Source of the DNA: UBA2336 sp037443645
GTDB lineage: Bacteria > Bacteroidota > Bacteroidia > Cytophagales > Cyclobacteriaceae
Direction: 5' to 3'
DNA length: 64,000 nucleotides
Assembly: GCA_037443645.1 (NCBI GenBank)
Contig: JBBINY010000007.1
Coordinates: forward strand, 1-64,000
Position 1 is the stretch's first letter. Each line of letters opens with the position of its first letter. Below the pieces are notes generated by a model. That model was not told where the DNA came from. It saw nothing but the letters and a program-made list of their open reading frames with translations, and did no database searches. Positions 50,812-59,993 of the stretch are shown here, in pieces. The position numbers and the translations under genes are program-made.

Positions 50812-51885
50812 ATGGCAAAAACCAACATTTCGAAGATTCTGGGAAAAGATGCCAAGTACCTTCTTGGTCACAAAAGCAAAACCATTTCAACCAATCAGAT
50901 CCACGCACCCGGACCCGATTTCGTAGAGCGGGTCTTTGTGCAATCAAACCGGAATCCGCAAACCCTGCGCAGCCTGCAATCGGTGTTTGCCACGGGCCGG
51001 CTGGGAGGAACTGGGTATGTCTCCATCCTTCCCATCGACCAGGGTATTGAACATAGTGCCGGTGCATCGTTTGCAAAGAACCCCATCTACTTCGATCCTG
51101 AAAATATCGTTAAGCTGGCCATCGAGGGTGGCTGCAATGCCGTAGCCACTACGTATGGGGTACTCGCGCTGATGTCTAGAAAATATGCACACCGCATTCC
51201 GTTCATTGTTAAGATCAACCACAACGAACTGCTTACCTACCCCAACAAGTTTGATCAGATTATGTTTGGCTCGGTAGAAGAGGCATGGAACCTGGGTGCT
51301 GTAGCCGTTGGTGCCACCATCTATTTCGGATCTGATAACTCAACCCGCCAGATTCAGGAAGTAGCGGCCGCTTTTGAGCGGGCCCATGAACTGGGCATGG
51401 CCACCATTCTTTGGTGCTACATTCGTAACAACGCGTTTAAGAAAGACGGAAAAGATTATCATGTATCGGCTGACCTGACCGGACAAGCAAACCACCTTGG
51501 TGTAACCATCCAGGCCGATATCATCAAGCAAAAACTTGCCGAAAATAACGGGGGCTACAAAGCACTGAATACCGGTGGCAGCAGCTATGGAAAACTGGAT
51601 GAACGAATCTACTCACAACTGACCTCCGACCATCCGATTGATCTGTGCCGGTACCAGGTGGCAAACTGTTACATGGGCCGCGCAGGATTAATCAACTCAG
51701 GGGGTGAATCGAAAGGAACCAGCGATTTGGCCGATGCAGTGCGCACTGCAGTTATCAACAAGCGGGCAGGCGGCATGGGACTAATTTCGGGAAGAAAGGC
51801 ATTTCAACGTCCGATGAAGGAGGGTGTCGAAATACTTAATGCCATCCAGGATGTTTATTTAGACAAAAGTATTGATCTGGCCTGA
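50812..51885 (+). CDS. fbaB: Class I fructose-bisphosphate aldolase (DhnA type)
   Basis: A 357-residue TIM-barrel aldolase of the archaeal/DhnA-type class I, which forms a Schiff base with the substrate instead of using a metal. Characteristic segments are GYVSILPIDQGIEHSAGASFA, IEGGCNAVATTYGVLALMSRKYAHRIPFIVKINHNE, GATIYFGSDNS and MATILWCYIRNNAFK. GGESKGTSDLADAVRTAV near the end binds phosphate. It works in glycolysis/gluconeogenesis. ATG at 50812 was used rather than an upstream TTG. It is followed 56 nt later by accD. Confidence 0.92.
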   Translation: MAKTNISKILGKDAKYLLGHKSKTISTNQIHAPGPDFVERVFVQSNRNPQTLRSLQSVFATGRLGGTGYVSILPIDQGIEHSAGASFAKNPIYFDPENIVKLAIEGGCNAVATTYGVLALMSRKYAHRIPFIVKINHNELLTYPNKFDQIMFGSVEEAWNLGAVAVGATIYFGSDNSTRQIQEVAAAFERAHELGMATILWCYIRNNAFKKDGKDYHVSADLTGQANHLGVTIQADIIKQKLAENNGGYKALNTGGSSYGKLDERIYSQLTSDHPIDLCRYQVANCYMGRAGLINSGGESKGTSDLADAVRTAVINKRAGGMGLISGRKAFQRPMKEGVEILNAIQDVYLDKSIDLA

Positions 51886-51941
51886 CCCGATTATGAACGG
51901 AGTTTACTCTCTTCTGCATCTTCGTACTTTAACATGTCGCT

Positions 51942-52784
51942 ATGTCGTGGTTTAACCGTACTGATAAAGGCATTCTTACTCCTACCGAGGCAAAACGTGA
52001 AGTGCCGGACGGACTTTGGTTTAAATCGCCAGGCGGAAAAATCATCCATACCCGCGAATTGAAGAACAACGCCTATGTTGTTCCGGAAGAAGATTACCAT
52101 GTACGCATCGGATCGAAGGAATACTTTGAAATCCTCTTCGATAATAATGAGTTCACTGAATTGGATGCTAACATGGAATCAGCCGACCCGCTGAAATTCA
52201 AAGACACAAAACCTTACCCCAAACGCATTAAAGAAACCCAGGAAAAAACAGATTTGAAGGATGCTGTTCGCACTGCGCATGGCAAAATAAATGGGCTCGA
52301 CCTTGTTATTGGCTGTATGGATTTCAGTTTCATAGGCGGATCGATGGGATCAGTGGTGGGCGAAAAGATTGCACGGGCCATGGATTATTCCCTTCAGCAT
52401 AAGATACCCTACCTGATGATTTCCCGATCAGGAGGTGCACGCATGATGGAGGCCGGTTTATCGCTCATGCAAATGGCCAAAACATCGGCTAAAATTGCCC
52501 AATTAAACGAGGCAAAGATCCCCTACATTTCGCTGATGACCGATCCCACCACCGGTGGTGTTACAGCCTCGTATGCAATGTTGGGTGACTTTAATATTGC
52601 AGAGCCCGGTGCGTTGATCGGCTTTGCCGGACCTCGTGTGATCCGCGAAACGATCGGCAAAGACCTGCCAAAAGGTTTTCAGAGTGCCGAATTCGTTCTC
52701 GATCATGGCTTTCTTGACTTTATCGTTGACAGGAGAAACCTCAAGAACCGGCTAACCACCCTGTTGCAGATGCTTGCCAATTGA
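51942..52784 (+). CDS. accD: Acetyl-CoA carboxylase carboxyltransferase subunit beta
   Basis: A 280-residue subunit of the carboxyltransferase that moves CO2 from biotin to acetyl-CoA. The crotonase-fold core is complete (VIGCMDFSFIGGSMGSVVGEKIARAMDYS, SRSGGARMMEAGLSLMQMAK, DPTTGGVTASYAMLGD, IGFAGPRVIRETIG). The N-terminus aligns with the usual MSWFxRxxKGI...PDGLW...H.RIGSKEYF, but the zinc-ribbon cysteines are absent: WFKSPGGK stands where KCPxC is normal and VVPEEDYH stands where VCPKCGYH is normal. AccA is not in the window. Confidence 0.93.
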   Translation: MSWFNRTDKGILTPTEAKREVPDGLWFKSPGGKIIHTRELKNNAYVVPEEDYHVRIGSKEYFEILFDNNEFTELDANMESADPLKFKDTKPYPKRIKETQEKTDLKDAVRTAHGKINGLDLVIGCMDFSFIGGSMGSVVGEKIARAMDYSLQHKIPYLMISRSGGARMMEAGLSLMQMAKTSAKIAQLNEAKIPYISLMTDPTTGGVTASYAMLGDFNIAEPGALIGFAGPRVIRETIGKDLPKGFQSAEFVLDHGFLDFIVDRRNLKNRLTTLLQMLAN

Positions 52785-52855
52785 TCTGTTCTCCTACCGT
52801 CCGAAACCGACCGATTATTTCCCTTTTCGAACACACAGCCCCGTGCACTAGGTAG

Positions 52856-53791
52856 GAAATTCGTTCAATTAAGGCTTTTGACATACTTGGAAGGCAGGGC
52901 GACTTCTTCGGAGCACAGTACCAGGCTGAGGGCTCATCCGAAATTCTTACCACTAAAAGTATGGTAATTGATGATGAGTTGGCTCAAACCATCGGTTTCG
53001 AATTTGTAGCCGGAAAAGGATACTCAAGAGAAACCACTGATTCATTATCGATAATTCTCAATGAAACAGCCGTTAGGACACTTGGACTCATTGACCCCGT
53101 GGGTCAAAAGCTCAATCAGGTACAGCGAAGACCCGATGGCACCTTTACTATTTCGTTTACCATTATTGGTGTTATTAAGGATTTTAATTTTCAATCACTT
53201 CGTGACCCGATTACACCGCTCAGTATTCAGAGTGCCGAAACGTTTGGGCCTGCTATTGGAGTTGCCTATATCCGTATTAAGGGCCAGTCAGTGCAGTCGG
53301 CAATCGGAAAGATCGAAGGTATATGGAAAGAACTGGTACCCGATCAGCCCCTGAAGTTCTCCTTTCTGGATCAGAACCTGGCGGCCAACTATGAAGCCGA
53401 ACAACGGGCAGGTACCCTGTTCGGAACGTTTTCTGCACTGGCCATTTGCATTGCGTGTGTTGGCTTGTTTGGATTAGCCGCTTACACCACCAGCCTGCGA
53501 ACAAAGGAGATCGGGATACGAAAGGTATTGGGAGCTTCCGTGGGGAGCGTGGTTTTGTTGTTGTCAAAAGATTTTACCAAACTGATTGTAATTGCTTTTC
53601 TGATTGCGGTTCCAATTTCCTGGTACGTGATGAATAACTGGCTGAACGGTTTCGCCTACCGGATAAGCCTTGGAGCTGAAACATTTCTCCTGGCAGGAGT
53701 TATTGCTGTAACAATCGCCTGGATAACTGTAAGTTATCAGTCTATTAAGGCGGCAGTCTCCAATCCGGTGAAGTCGCTGCGAAGTGAGTAG
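52856..53791 (+). pseudogene. 5'-truncated FtsX/MacB-type ABC permease gene
   Basis: An open stretch of 312 codons equals the C-terminal portion of a double-length permease of about 800 residues. An ATG at 52961 exists, but the frame codes for family-like sequence upstream of it (AFDILGRQGDFFGAQYQAEG, then the segment leading to IGFEFVAGKGYS), and an in-frame TAG closes it at 52853-52855. The remaining protein has half of the periplasmic domain and one FtsX block (GLFGLAAYTTSLRTKEIGIRKVLGAS to KSLRSE). The N-terminal half is missing and nothing before 52856 resembles it, so this is a remnant. Confidence 0.8.
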
Positions 53792-53792
53792 G

Positions 53793-55130
53793 TTATTCAA
53801 TAAAATTCTTAAACGGATCCTTTATTAAATAGGCCCTATAAGACGCATGGTCTGTTGCTACTTTCCACAAGATCTGCCCCTCACGGTTAACAACCGTAAT
53901 AATTGCATCCTTGCGAGTTGTGCACACCAGAAATTTGTCATCGCTGAGCATTTCAGCACTGCCCATCCGGTAAGATGACAGGGATCGTGGAAGTTCAACA
54001 CGAATCATCGTTGTTGCTTTTTTTGCTGACTCATCAATTTCATACGCCATAACTCTTGAATTGGGGCGAATTTTTGAATCGCCATTATCAAACATCATCA
54101 GTTCATTTCGTGGATTGAAGTGAATGCTATGCTGCCGGATAAAATAATCCGAAGGATCCTCGGGTACGATGTTTCCCCCGGCCCCTAATTTCCACAGTAC
54201 ATCCCCTTGTTTACCATCCACTTTCCAAACCTGATTAAAATCCCGGAAAGAAATCAGGTAATTACGATGGCCATCAAGCACAATAGAATTGGCATGTCCC
54301 CAATTTTCTTTAAGGTTAATAGCTCCGGTAAAACGGGTTGGGTCTTCCGCTTGCAGAAGATTCCATATCCAGACCACCTTGCCTTCTTTTGACAGCACCA
54401 ATATACCATCCGCTGTGAGGTACTGATTTTTAGTACCGCCAAATTTTCGTAAGTCATAACGGGCTGAGTCGTGGGTAATAGTTACGATATTTCCTGCCGG
54501 ATCGTAAAATATTTCATGATGCACTTTGTATGGCAAACCCAATTGCTCAAGATCAAGGTCAAGGATTACATTCCCCATCAGGTCAGTCTCCATAATCCGT
54601 GCAGAATCATAGATTGACAAAATGGTGTTTTGGCTCGTCCAGGTAAATGCTCTTCGTACGGCTGTGTCATAGGAGTGATACCACACGATATCTCCCTCCC
54701 GATCTATCAACACATCGGCTCCGTGCTTAAAAAACCTGCGCAGAAGGATAAACCCATCAAACACGGTAGTATCAATCCTCTCTTTTCGAATGTGGAGCAC
54801 ATGAGCCGGAACAGAATCGGTTTGAAAAAAAAACTCCTTTGACGACCGGTTGTTATGAACAATCGTGTAGGCATAGTGCCTGTTTGGTTTAACATTGAAG
54901 AGCGTAATGGCATGGTTACGGCCATGACTCGGCTTTGTTCGCTGCCGGGCCGATGGACGATCAACAGGCCAATATTCAATTCGTACTACTGTACTATCGG
55001 GGGTTGTAAATTCAAGATGTGGCAAAAGTACGTTGCTGTTATAAAATGTAACTTCCGGATCGGAGTGCCATGCCGACTGGCAGGCACTTGCACAAACAGC
55101 AAGAACAAATAGATATTTGCAGGTGCTCAT
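53793..55130 (-). CDS. ASST-like arylsulfotransferase-family lipoprotein
   Basis: A 445-residue exported protein. The lipoprotein signal ends at ASAC (about residue 17). The body is a beta-propeller of the arylsulfotransferase type (PF05935/PF14269): VLIDREGDIVWYHSYD, KVHHEIFYDPAGNIVTITHD, VLSKEGKVVWIWNL, GHANSIVLDGHRNYLISFRDFNQVWKVD, and IRQHSIHFNPRNELMMFDNGD. The His residues in HHE, GHANS and RQHS correspond to the conserved active-site positions of ASST, which transfers sulfate between phenolic compounds without PAPS. Substrate and true activity are unknown. The ATG overlaps the sulfotransferase stop (ATGA), making it the last gene of the three-gene operon. Confidence 0.8.
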   Translation of the reverse strand: MSTCKYLFVLAVCASACQSAWHSDPEVTFYNSNVLLPHLEFTTPDSTVVRIEYWPVDRPSARQRTKPSHGRNHAITLFNVKPNRHYAYTIVHNNRSSKEFFFQTDSVPAHVLHIRKERIDTTVFDGFILLRRFFKHGADVLIDREGDIVWYHSYDTAVRRAFTWTSQNTILSIYDSARIMETDLMGNVILDLDLEQLGLPYKVHHEIFYDPAGNIVTITHDSARYDLRKFGGTKNQYLTADGILVLSKEGKVVWIWNLLQAEDPTRFTGAINLKENWGHANSIVLDGHRNYLISFRDFNQVWKVDGKQGDVLWKLGAGGNIVPEDPSDYFIRQHSIHFNPRNELMMFDNGDSKIRPNSRVMAYEIDESAKKATTMIRVELPRSLSSYRMGSAEMLSDDKFLVCTTRKDAIITVVNREGQILWKVATDHASYRAYLIKDPFKNFIE

Positions 55131-56149
55131 TGCAATACCCTGTTTTCAATTTGCCGCAATAAACTCTCCTGGGGTTCTCGCTTTAACCTATCCAGCGGAT
55201 CAGCCTTACTCAATGCATCGGCAACACCTTTGGCATTTTCCTGTTCAAACTGTGCAATGTCCGCTTCAGTTAACTTAACCTGTGAAATATCCGTAAGCAG
55301 CGGATATCCGAGAGCCGTCAGCATAGGGTGCGCTACCCCCTCAAAAATCCTGATCTGCTCCATTGAAAGTTCCTTCAGATACTTATGGTGGTTATTGCTC
55401 AAAATCGGCTTGGCCACATTCTTCCACATCTGACCCGAAGTGGCTGTATTCAATGATTCTTCGGAATGAAAATAATCCATCATGGATTCATTATACGTGA
55501 CGCCCAGTTTTTCGCAAATGCCTTTCAGAACAAGCCGGGGGTGAGCCAATAACTCCTCATACTTAACCTCAATAAACCGGCCAGGCGAAACTATATCTTT
55601 TACGCGCAGCGAAAGTTCTTGTTCAAGATTCCATTTTTTGCCAAGGTGGTACACATGCTTGGGTCCTACAATAGCCTTGAGAAAAGACAGCGCTACATCA
55701 CGGCCATCGCGATAAATGAAAAGGTAGTATGGATGCACACCCGCCTCCTCAATTTCCTTGATGTGATACACACTCTCCATGCTCTTGCAGCACCAATACG
55801 TGGCGCCCTCCTCAATAGCCTTCAATTCATAAATTCTTCTGAAGATTTCCACCAGGTTTCGCTGTGTACAACCGGCCATTATCCGATCAGCCTCGAACGA
55901 AATACCCTGCCAGGGCACCGGATTGCGGTTCACCCATTCGCACACATCAATTACCAATGAGCGGAAATTCACATCATCATTCAAGTCCCCATAGCGCGGG
56001 ATAAGCGGGAAAAAAGTTTTGAGTATGTGGGGCGGATGTGGCGCTGAAATTTCGGGCAACTGGTTTAACATAACACGCAACAGGTTGGAACCCGAACGCT
56101 GAGTTCCTACAAATTGAATCGCGGATAAATTTGACGTTGATGTACTCAC
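55127..56149 (-). CDS. PAPS-dependent sulfotransferase family protein
   Basis: A 340-residue cytosolic enzyme. The 5'-phosphosulfate-binding loop is VGTQRSGSNLLRVMLNQ near residue 13, and the 3'-phosphate-binding motif is LFIYRDGRDVALSFLKA near residue 143. These are the two PAPS-binding elements of Sulfotransfer families (PF00685/PF13469). The acceptor is unknown and might be a glycan, a lipid or a small metabolite. The start is GTG and overlaps the chrA stop (GTGA). It lies between a CHR-family transporter and an extracytoplasmic ASST-like protein, which suggests a sulfonation pathway. Confidence 0.82.
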   Translation of the reverse strand: MSTSTSNLSAIQFVGTQRSGSNLLRVMLNQLPEISAPHPPHILKTFFPLIPRYGDLNDDVNFRSLVIDVCEWVNRNPVPWQGISFEADRIMAGCTQRNLVEIFRRIYELKAIEEGATYWCCKSMESVYHIKEIEEAGVHPYYLFIYRDGRDVALSFLKAIVGPKHVYHLGKKWNLEQELSLRVKDIVSPGRFIEVKYEELLAHPRLVLKGICEKLGVTYNESMMDYFHSEESLNTATSGQMWKNVAKPILSNNHHKYLKELSMEQIRIFEGVAHPMLTALGYPLLTDISQVKLTEADIAQFEQENAKGVADALSKADPLDRLKREPQESLLRQIENRVLQ

Positions 56150-57315
56150 ACAGAATAGGCTATATATCCAATCCCTCCGGAGGCTACCACAACAATAGCA
56201 GGATTAATCTTAAATCGGAAAAATAAAAGAAACGATATAATCAGTATACCCAGGGTAAGAACCGGCTTTGTCGTATACCAATAATCCCAATAAATGGAGA
56301 TGGCCGCTGCGAGAATGAGGCCAACAATGGCCGGCTTAATGCCTGCCAGGGCTCCCTGAACCCATGGGTTTGATTTGAACTGAACAAAAAATTTTGAGAC
56401 AATAATCATTACCAGGGATGATGGAAAAAAAATCGCGACAGTCGCCAGGATGGCGCCAATCACCCCGTTAAGCTTATAGCCGAAAAAAGCTGCACTGATC
56501 AATATTGGTCCGGGGGTGATCTGGCCTACAGAAATTCCAGCCATAAACTCATCCAGTGAAAACCATTGGGTTTGCTCTACCAGGATACCCTTCAGCATGG
56601 GCACCATAACATACCCGCCTCCAAAAAGTGACAGGCTTATTGAAGCAAACTCAGTAACCAATCGTGCCATCTTATAATCATAAAAAAAATAACGGACGGA
56701 AAAGCAGGCCACGAGTAACAGCAGTGCAACAATAACCAATTGAGCCGCGCCTCCTGGTTTTGCTTCTTCAATGGGCGAAACTACCGGTTTCCTGAACAGA
56801 ATGCCCATAAAACCGGAAATCAGAAAAACACCCAGCACAATTTCATAGCGCGGCAGTAAAATAAAACCAACGGTAGCAAAAATGAGAAGTAATCCATCCA
56901 GCCGGCCACTAACACTTTTGATTCCCATGGTTGCGGCAACAGAAAGAAGCAATGCTACAATAACGGGCATAATGCCTTTCAAAACACCTTCAATCCCGAT
57001 ATACTCACCGACTGAAAAATACAAGGCTGCGAATGCCGTAACCAGCACAAGCGATGGGATCAGCACCGCAACAACCGAAATCAGTGCCGCACGTACACCG
57101 CCAAGCGTATAGGCCGTATAGGCTACAACATTAACAGCCACCGGACCGGGCAATAATGAAGCTATGGTGATGCCTTCAGCAATTACTTCATCATCAATCA
57201 CTTTATCCTTACTCACAAACTGCTCGCGCACCATGGCAACTAAAGCCATATACCCTCCAAACGAAGTGGATCCGATAATCAGAAATTTTTTAAAAAGTTG
57301 CGTAAGGCTTTGCAT
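56146..57315 (-). CDS. chrA: CHR-family chromate transporter
   Basis: A 389-residue double-domain CHR transporter with about 10-12 TM helices. The first half contains FLIIGSTSFGGYMALVAMVREQFV and EGITIASLLPGPVAVNVVAYTAYTLGG. The second half, an inverted copy, shows FASISLSLFGGGYVMVPMLKGILV and GISVGQITPGPILISAAFFGYKLNG. Family members expel chromate, a sulfate analogue, and some may move sulfate. The ATG at 57315 was chosen; an upstream TTG would lie inside a terminator hairpin. It is the first gene of the operon with a sulfotransferase and an ASST-like gene, so an oxyanion related to sulfur is a reasonable guess for its substrate. Confidence 0.85.
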   Translation of the reverse strand: MQSLTQLFKKFLIIGSTSFGGYMALVAMVREQFVSKDKVIDDEVIAEGITIASLLPGPVAVNVVAYTAYTLGGVRAALISVVAVLIPSLVLVTAFAALYFSVGEYIGIEGVLKGIMPVIVALLLSVAATMGIKSVSGRLDGLLLIFATVGFILLPRYEIVLGVFLISGFMGILFRKPVVSPIEEAKPGGAAQLVIVALLLLVACFSVRYFFYDYKMARLVTEFASISLSLFGGGYVMVPMLKGILVEQTQWFSLDEFMAGISVGQITPGPILISAAFFGYKLNGVIGAILATVAIFFPSSLVMIIVSKFFVQFKSNPWVQGALAGIKPAIVGLILAAAISIYWDYWYTTKPVLTLGILIISFLLFFRFKINPAIVVVASGGIGYIAYSV

Positions 57316-57321
57316 TTCATC

Positions 57322-57353
57322 AAAAAAAAAGCCCTGATGCAATCACCAGGGCT
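57322..57353 (-). terminator. Intrinsic terminator between the SusCD operon and chrA
   Basis: On the minus strand the stem AGCCCTG/CAGGGCT with a 10-nt loop is followed by a run of nine T. The T-run ends 6 nt before the chrA ATG (57315), so it separates the Sus lipoprotein gene from the chrA operon. Confidence 0.85.
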
Positions 57354-57372
57354 TTTCGTATTACGGCTTCAA

Positions 57373-58311
57373 TTAAATGGGTGTAAGGATGGTTCTGCCA
57401 AATTCTGCGTACACATTTTCCCAGAAAATGGTTATCACTCCTGTTCCCGGGTTTACGTTTGACGTGCTCCCAAACGTATTGGCCGGGCCATTAATCAAGT
57501 AGCCATAAGCATATGGCGCAGAGACAAGGCTAACCTTACCACACACATCAACAAAAACGGCTGCTACAGGCGGGTTACCCCATATAATGGGCTCCATACC
57601 TCCACTTAGGTCTGGTAGATTATACTGACCAATTCCTGATGCCGTTGTAAGCGTTACTGGGTAATTATTTACATCAGGAGTACCATAATAATCAACCCAA
57701 TTAGTAACGGCATTGTAATTACCGGCAAGGGCAGAGGGGCAAAGCACCGGCACACTGCTGAACATAGGCGCATTAAAGAAAGCACCTCCAGTTACCACAC
57801 CGCTGGTGTTGGTGTTGGTGAATTCGCGACCGTCAGTAAGCCTGACAATGTGCCTGATTTCAAACACATCACCGCCAAATACCTGGTTTGCCGCCAAACC
57901 GAGTGCGGCAAGGATGGCGGACGACTGAATGGTAATGGTCGCCCGGGGATATCCTGTATCCGGATCTTTGGTGAACGCTGAAGCAGGAACAACCGCAACG
58001 GAAGTTTCAGCAGGAGTGAGAATGGGTGCATTATTGTCCACAAACTTTGCTGTAAATTCCATTTCCTCAAGCAACCCGCCTTTTTTGACATCGCGCACTT
58101 CCAGGGTTATGACAAAACTGGAAACTGTAGGGTCAAGGGGATATCCAGGGGCATCTTCGGCAAGGAAGGATCCTGATGGCACAGCAATAATAGCAGCGTA
58201 AGCTCCGTACTCCTGGTTCTCATAATCGTAAGGCAACTTACTCTCGTCTTTACATGCAAAGCTGGCAACCAGAAGCAGTGCCGTTACAGTAAGATATTTT
58301 ATGTATTTCAT
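57373..58311 (-). CDS. Lipoprotein accessory to the SusCD pair
   Basis: A 312-residue lipoprotein (signal YLTVTALLLVASFAC, acylated Cys at about 20). The mature part looks beta-rich and secreted, with segments such as SSFVITLEVRDVKKGGLLEEMEF and ITIFWENVYAEFGRTILT at the C-terminus. Length and position after SusD suggest a SusE-like surface binding protein, although no conserved motif is recognisable. It starts 14 nt after the SusD stop and is followed by a terminator. Cys residues (VPVLCPSAL, VDVCGKV) may form a disulfide. Confidence 0.7.
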   Translation of the reverse strand: MKYIKYLTVTALLLVASFACKDESKLPYDYENQEYGAYAAIIAVPSGSFLAEDAPGYPLDPTVSSFVITLEVRDVKKGGLLEEMEFTAKFVDNNAPILTPAETSVAVVPASAFTKDPDTGYPRATITIQSSAILAALGLAANQVFGGDVFEIRHIVRLTDGREFTNTNTSGVVTGGAFFNAPMFSSVPVLCPSALAGNYNAVTNWVDYYGTPDVNNYPVTLTTASGIGQYNLPDLSGGMEPIIWGNPPVAAVFVDVCGKVSLVSAPYAYGYLINGPANTFGSTSNVNPGTGVITIFWENVYAEFGRTILTPI

Positions 58312-58325
58312 AACTTGACTTCGTT

Positions 58326-59969
58326 TTATTTAATAAAATTATCCGGATTCGTATCCCAAAAAACCTTCACCTTATTATCCGGCTTCTGGGTTGCCGTACT
58401 GTTCCGGTTTACATATACACTGGGATACGTAAACGAACGGTACGGATTGCCTCCTGCAGGCTGCAGTGTAGGTTGCATGTCATTCGGTTTTCCCGTTCTG
58501 CGGTAGGTATTAAATGCATCCACCCCGTTACCGTAAAGCGCAATCCAGTACTCTTTTATGATGACCTGTAATCGCTCATTATCATTTGCAGCCGCATCAT
58601 ATTGTGCCAGTACAGCATTTACATAGTTGTTGATAACTGTTGCACTGGGAATCAAAGGAGACGTACCCGCATCGGGTGCTCCCACCGCTTTCACTTTATC
58701 AATTGACTTGCGGATACCTTGTTCCAGAAGTGTTCTGGGGTTTCCGATTGTTCCGGAAGCAAATACCAATGCGGCTTCAGCTTTCATGAACTCGGTAAAT
58801 GCTGAATTCATAATCGGAAGGATGCCCGCACCTTTCAGCCCCATATCCTGGTTAACGGCAGAAAACGAACTGTTATCAAACTTTCCGCCTGCGGGGTAGA
58901 TACCAAAGGCAGTGCGCTTGAAGTTATCCGGAGGAATACCACTGAAATCCCCGAAATCACGGCCCCAGTAACCATCACCAACCGCGCAAAATACGTAACC
59001 GGCATAATGAGCAGGAGGTGAAACGTTGATGCAGAAAAGTTCATTGACATCGGTTGTTGTTGCAGAAACCTGACGATAGAAATAATAACGGATGCGCGGA
59101 TCAACCACACTCTTGCCGTTGTACATCATTTCCATGAAGTGATTGCTCTGATAGTAGCCGGCACCATTCAGGTAGTCGCCTGTAAAATAAGGATGACGAC
59201 TGTCGGGGTTGGCATTGGTGGTTGAGTAGCGGAAATTGAAGTCCTCAACATTTGAACCTAAGTCCACCAGGTCGTTCTCAGTTACCAATGCCTCAATGTT
59301 TGCTTTTGCATTGGCATTGACTAGCCGGGTTTGCAGGTTTGCACGCAACTTCAGGGTTTTGGCCAGGCTGCGCCACCGTGCTCCATTGCCTCCATAAAAG
59401 ATGTCATTTTTTGGCTTAGCCAGCGAGTTATTATCCGGATCAGCATCCAGATCGCGGTTAAAGTTGGCGATGGCATCATCCAGTAACGCCATGGCTTCAG
59501 CATACACATCGGCTTCATCATCCTGACCGGGGTTAAAGTTATTTGGATCGAACGCTTCCGAGTAAGGAATCCGTCCAAAATAATCCACCAGTGTCATCAT
59601 GGTGTAGGCCTGCATAACTTGCGCCATGCCCAGGTGATAGTACAATTTACGATCGGCAAACGAGGTGGAGTTAAGATTGATATTCAATAAGATTTCAATG
59701 TACCCGGTAGTCCAAAGGTTATCAAAACTCTGGGCAAAAAACCCGTTTTCATACGTGGGTCCATAAAAATGGATCTGGCGGGTCATTTGCATGCCAAAGT
59801 CGCTCGCTTCCCAGAAGAAATCGGCAAAGCCCAACTGAATACCGTTCAGGATATAATCGGGATTGGCTTTATCGGGCGTTAATGCACTTGGATTATCGAG
59901 TTTATTCAAGTCGCAGGACAACGCCCCGACCAGTACAATCGCTAATAATATTTTCTTAAGTAGTTTCAT
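58326..59969 (-). CDS. SusD/RagB-family outer-membrane lipoprotein
   Basis: A 547-residue lipoprotein (signal ending GALSC) of the SusD-like class. It is helical with TPR-like repeats, for example MAQVMQAYTMMTLVDYFGRIPYSEAFD and TLKLRANLQTRLVN, and a C-terminal SusD pattern (IIKEYWIALYGNGVDAFNTYRRTGKPNDMQPTLQPAGGNPYRSFTYPS). It forms the lid that captures substrate for the TonB-dependent partner encoded 24 nt upstream. The ligand, a glycan, peptide or other molecule, cannot be read. No glycoside hydrolase gene is nearby. Confidence 0.92.
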   Translation of the reverse strand: MKLLKKILLAIVLVGALSCDLNKLDNPSALTPDKANPDYILNGIQLGFADFFWEASDFGMQMTRQIHFYGPTYENGFFAQSFDNLWTTGYIEILLNINLNSTSFADRKLYYHLGMAQVMQAYTMMTLVDYFGRIPYSEAFDPNNFNPGQDDEADVYAEAMALLDDAIANFNRDLDADPDNNSLAKPKNDIFYGGNGARWRSLAKTLKLRANLQTRLVNANAKANIEALVTENDLVDLGSNVEDFNFRYSTTNANPDSRHPYFTGDYLNGAGYYQSNHFMEMMYNGKSVVDPRIRYYFYRQVSATTTDVNELFCINVSPPAHYAGYVFCAVGDGYWGRDFGDFSGIPPDNFKRTAFGIYPAGGKFDNSSFSAVNQDMGLKGAGILPIMNSAFTEFMKAEAALVFASGTIGNPRTLLEQGIRKSIDKVKAVGAPDAGTSPLIPSATVINNYVNAVLAQYDAAANDNERLQVIIKEYWIALYGNGVDAFNTYRRTGKPNDMQPTLQPAGGNPYRSFTYPSVYVNRNSTATQKPDNKVKVFWDTNPDNFIK

Positions 59970-59993
59970 AATGCTTACAATTTAGAAGGTCCG

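Noticed and set aside
57316..57342. TTG start for chrA, adding nine residues
   Set aside because: It would place the start inside the terminator loop and encode part of the T-run as Phe codons; the ATG at 57315 gives a normal N-terminus.
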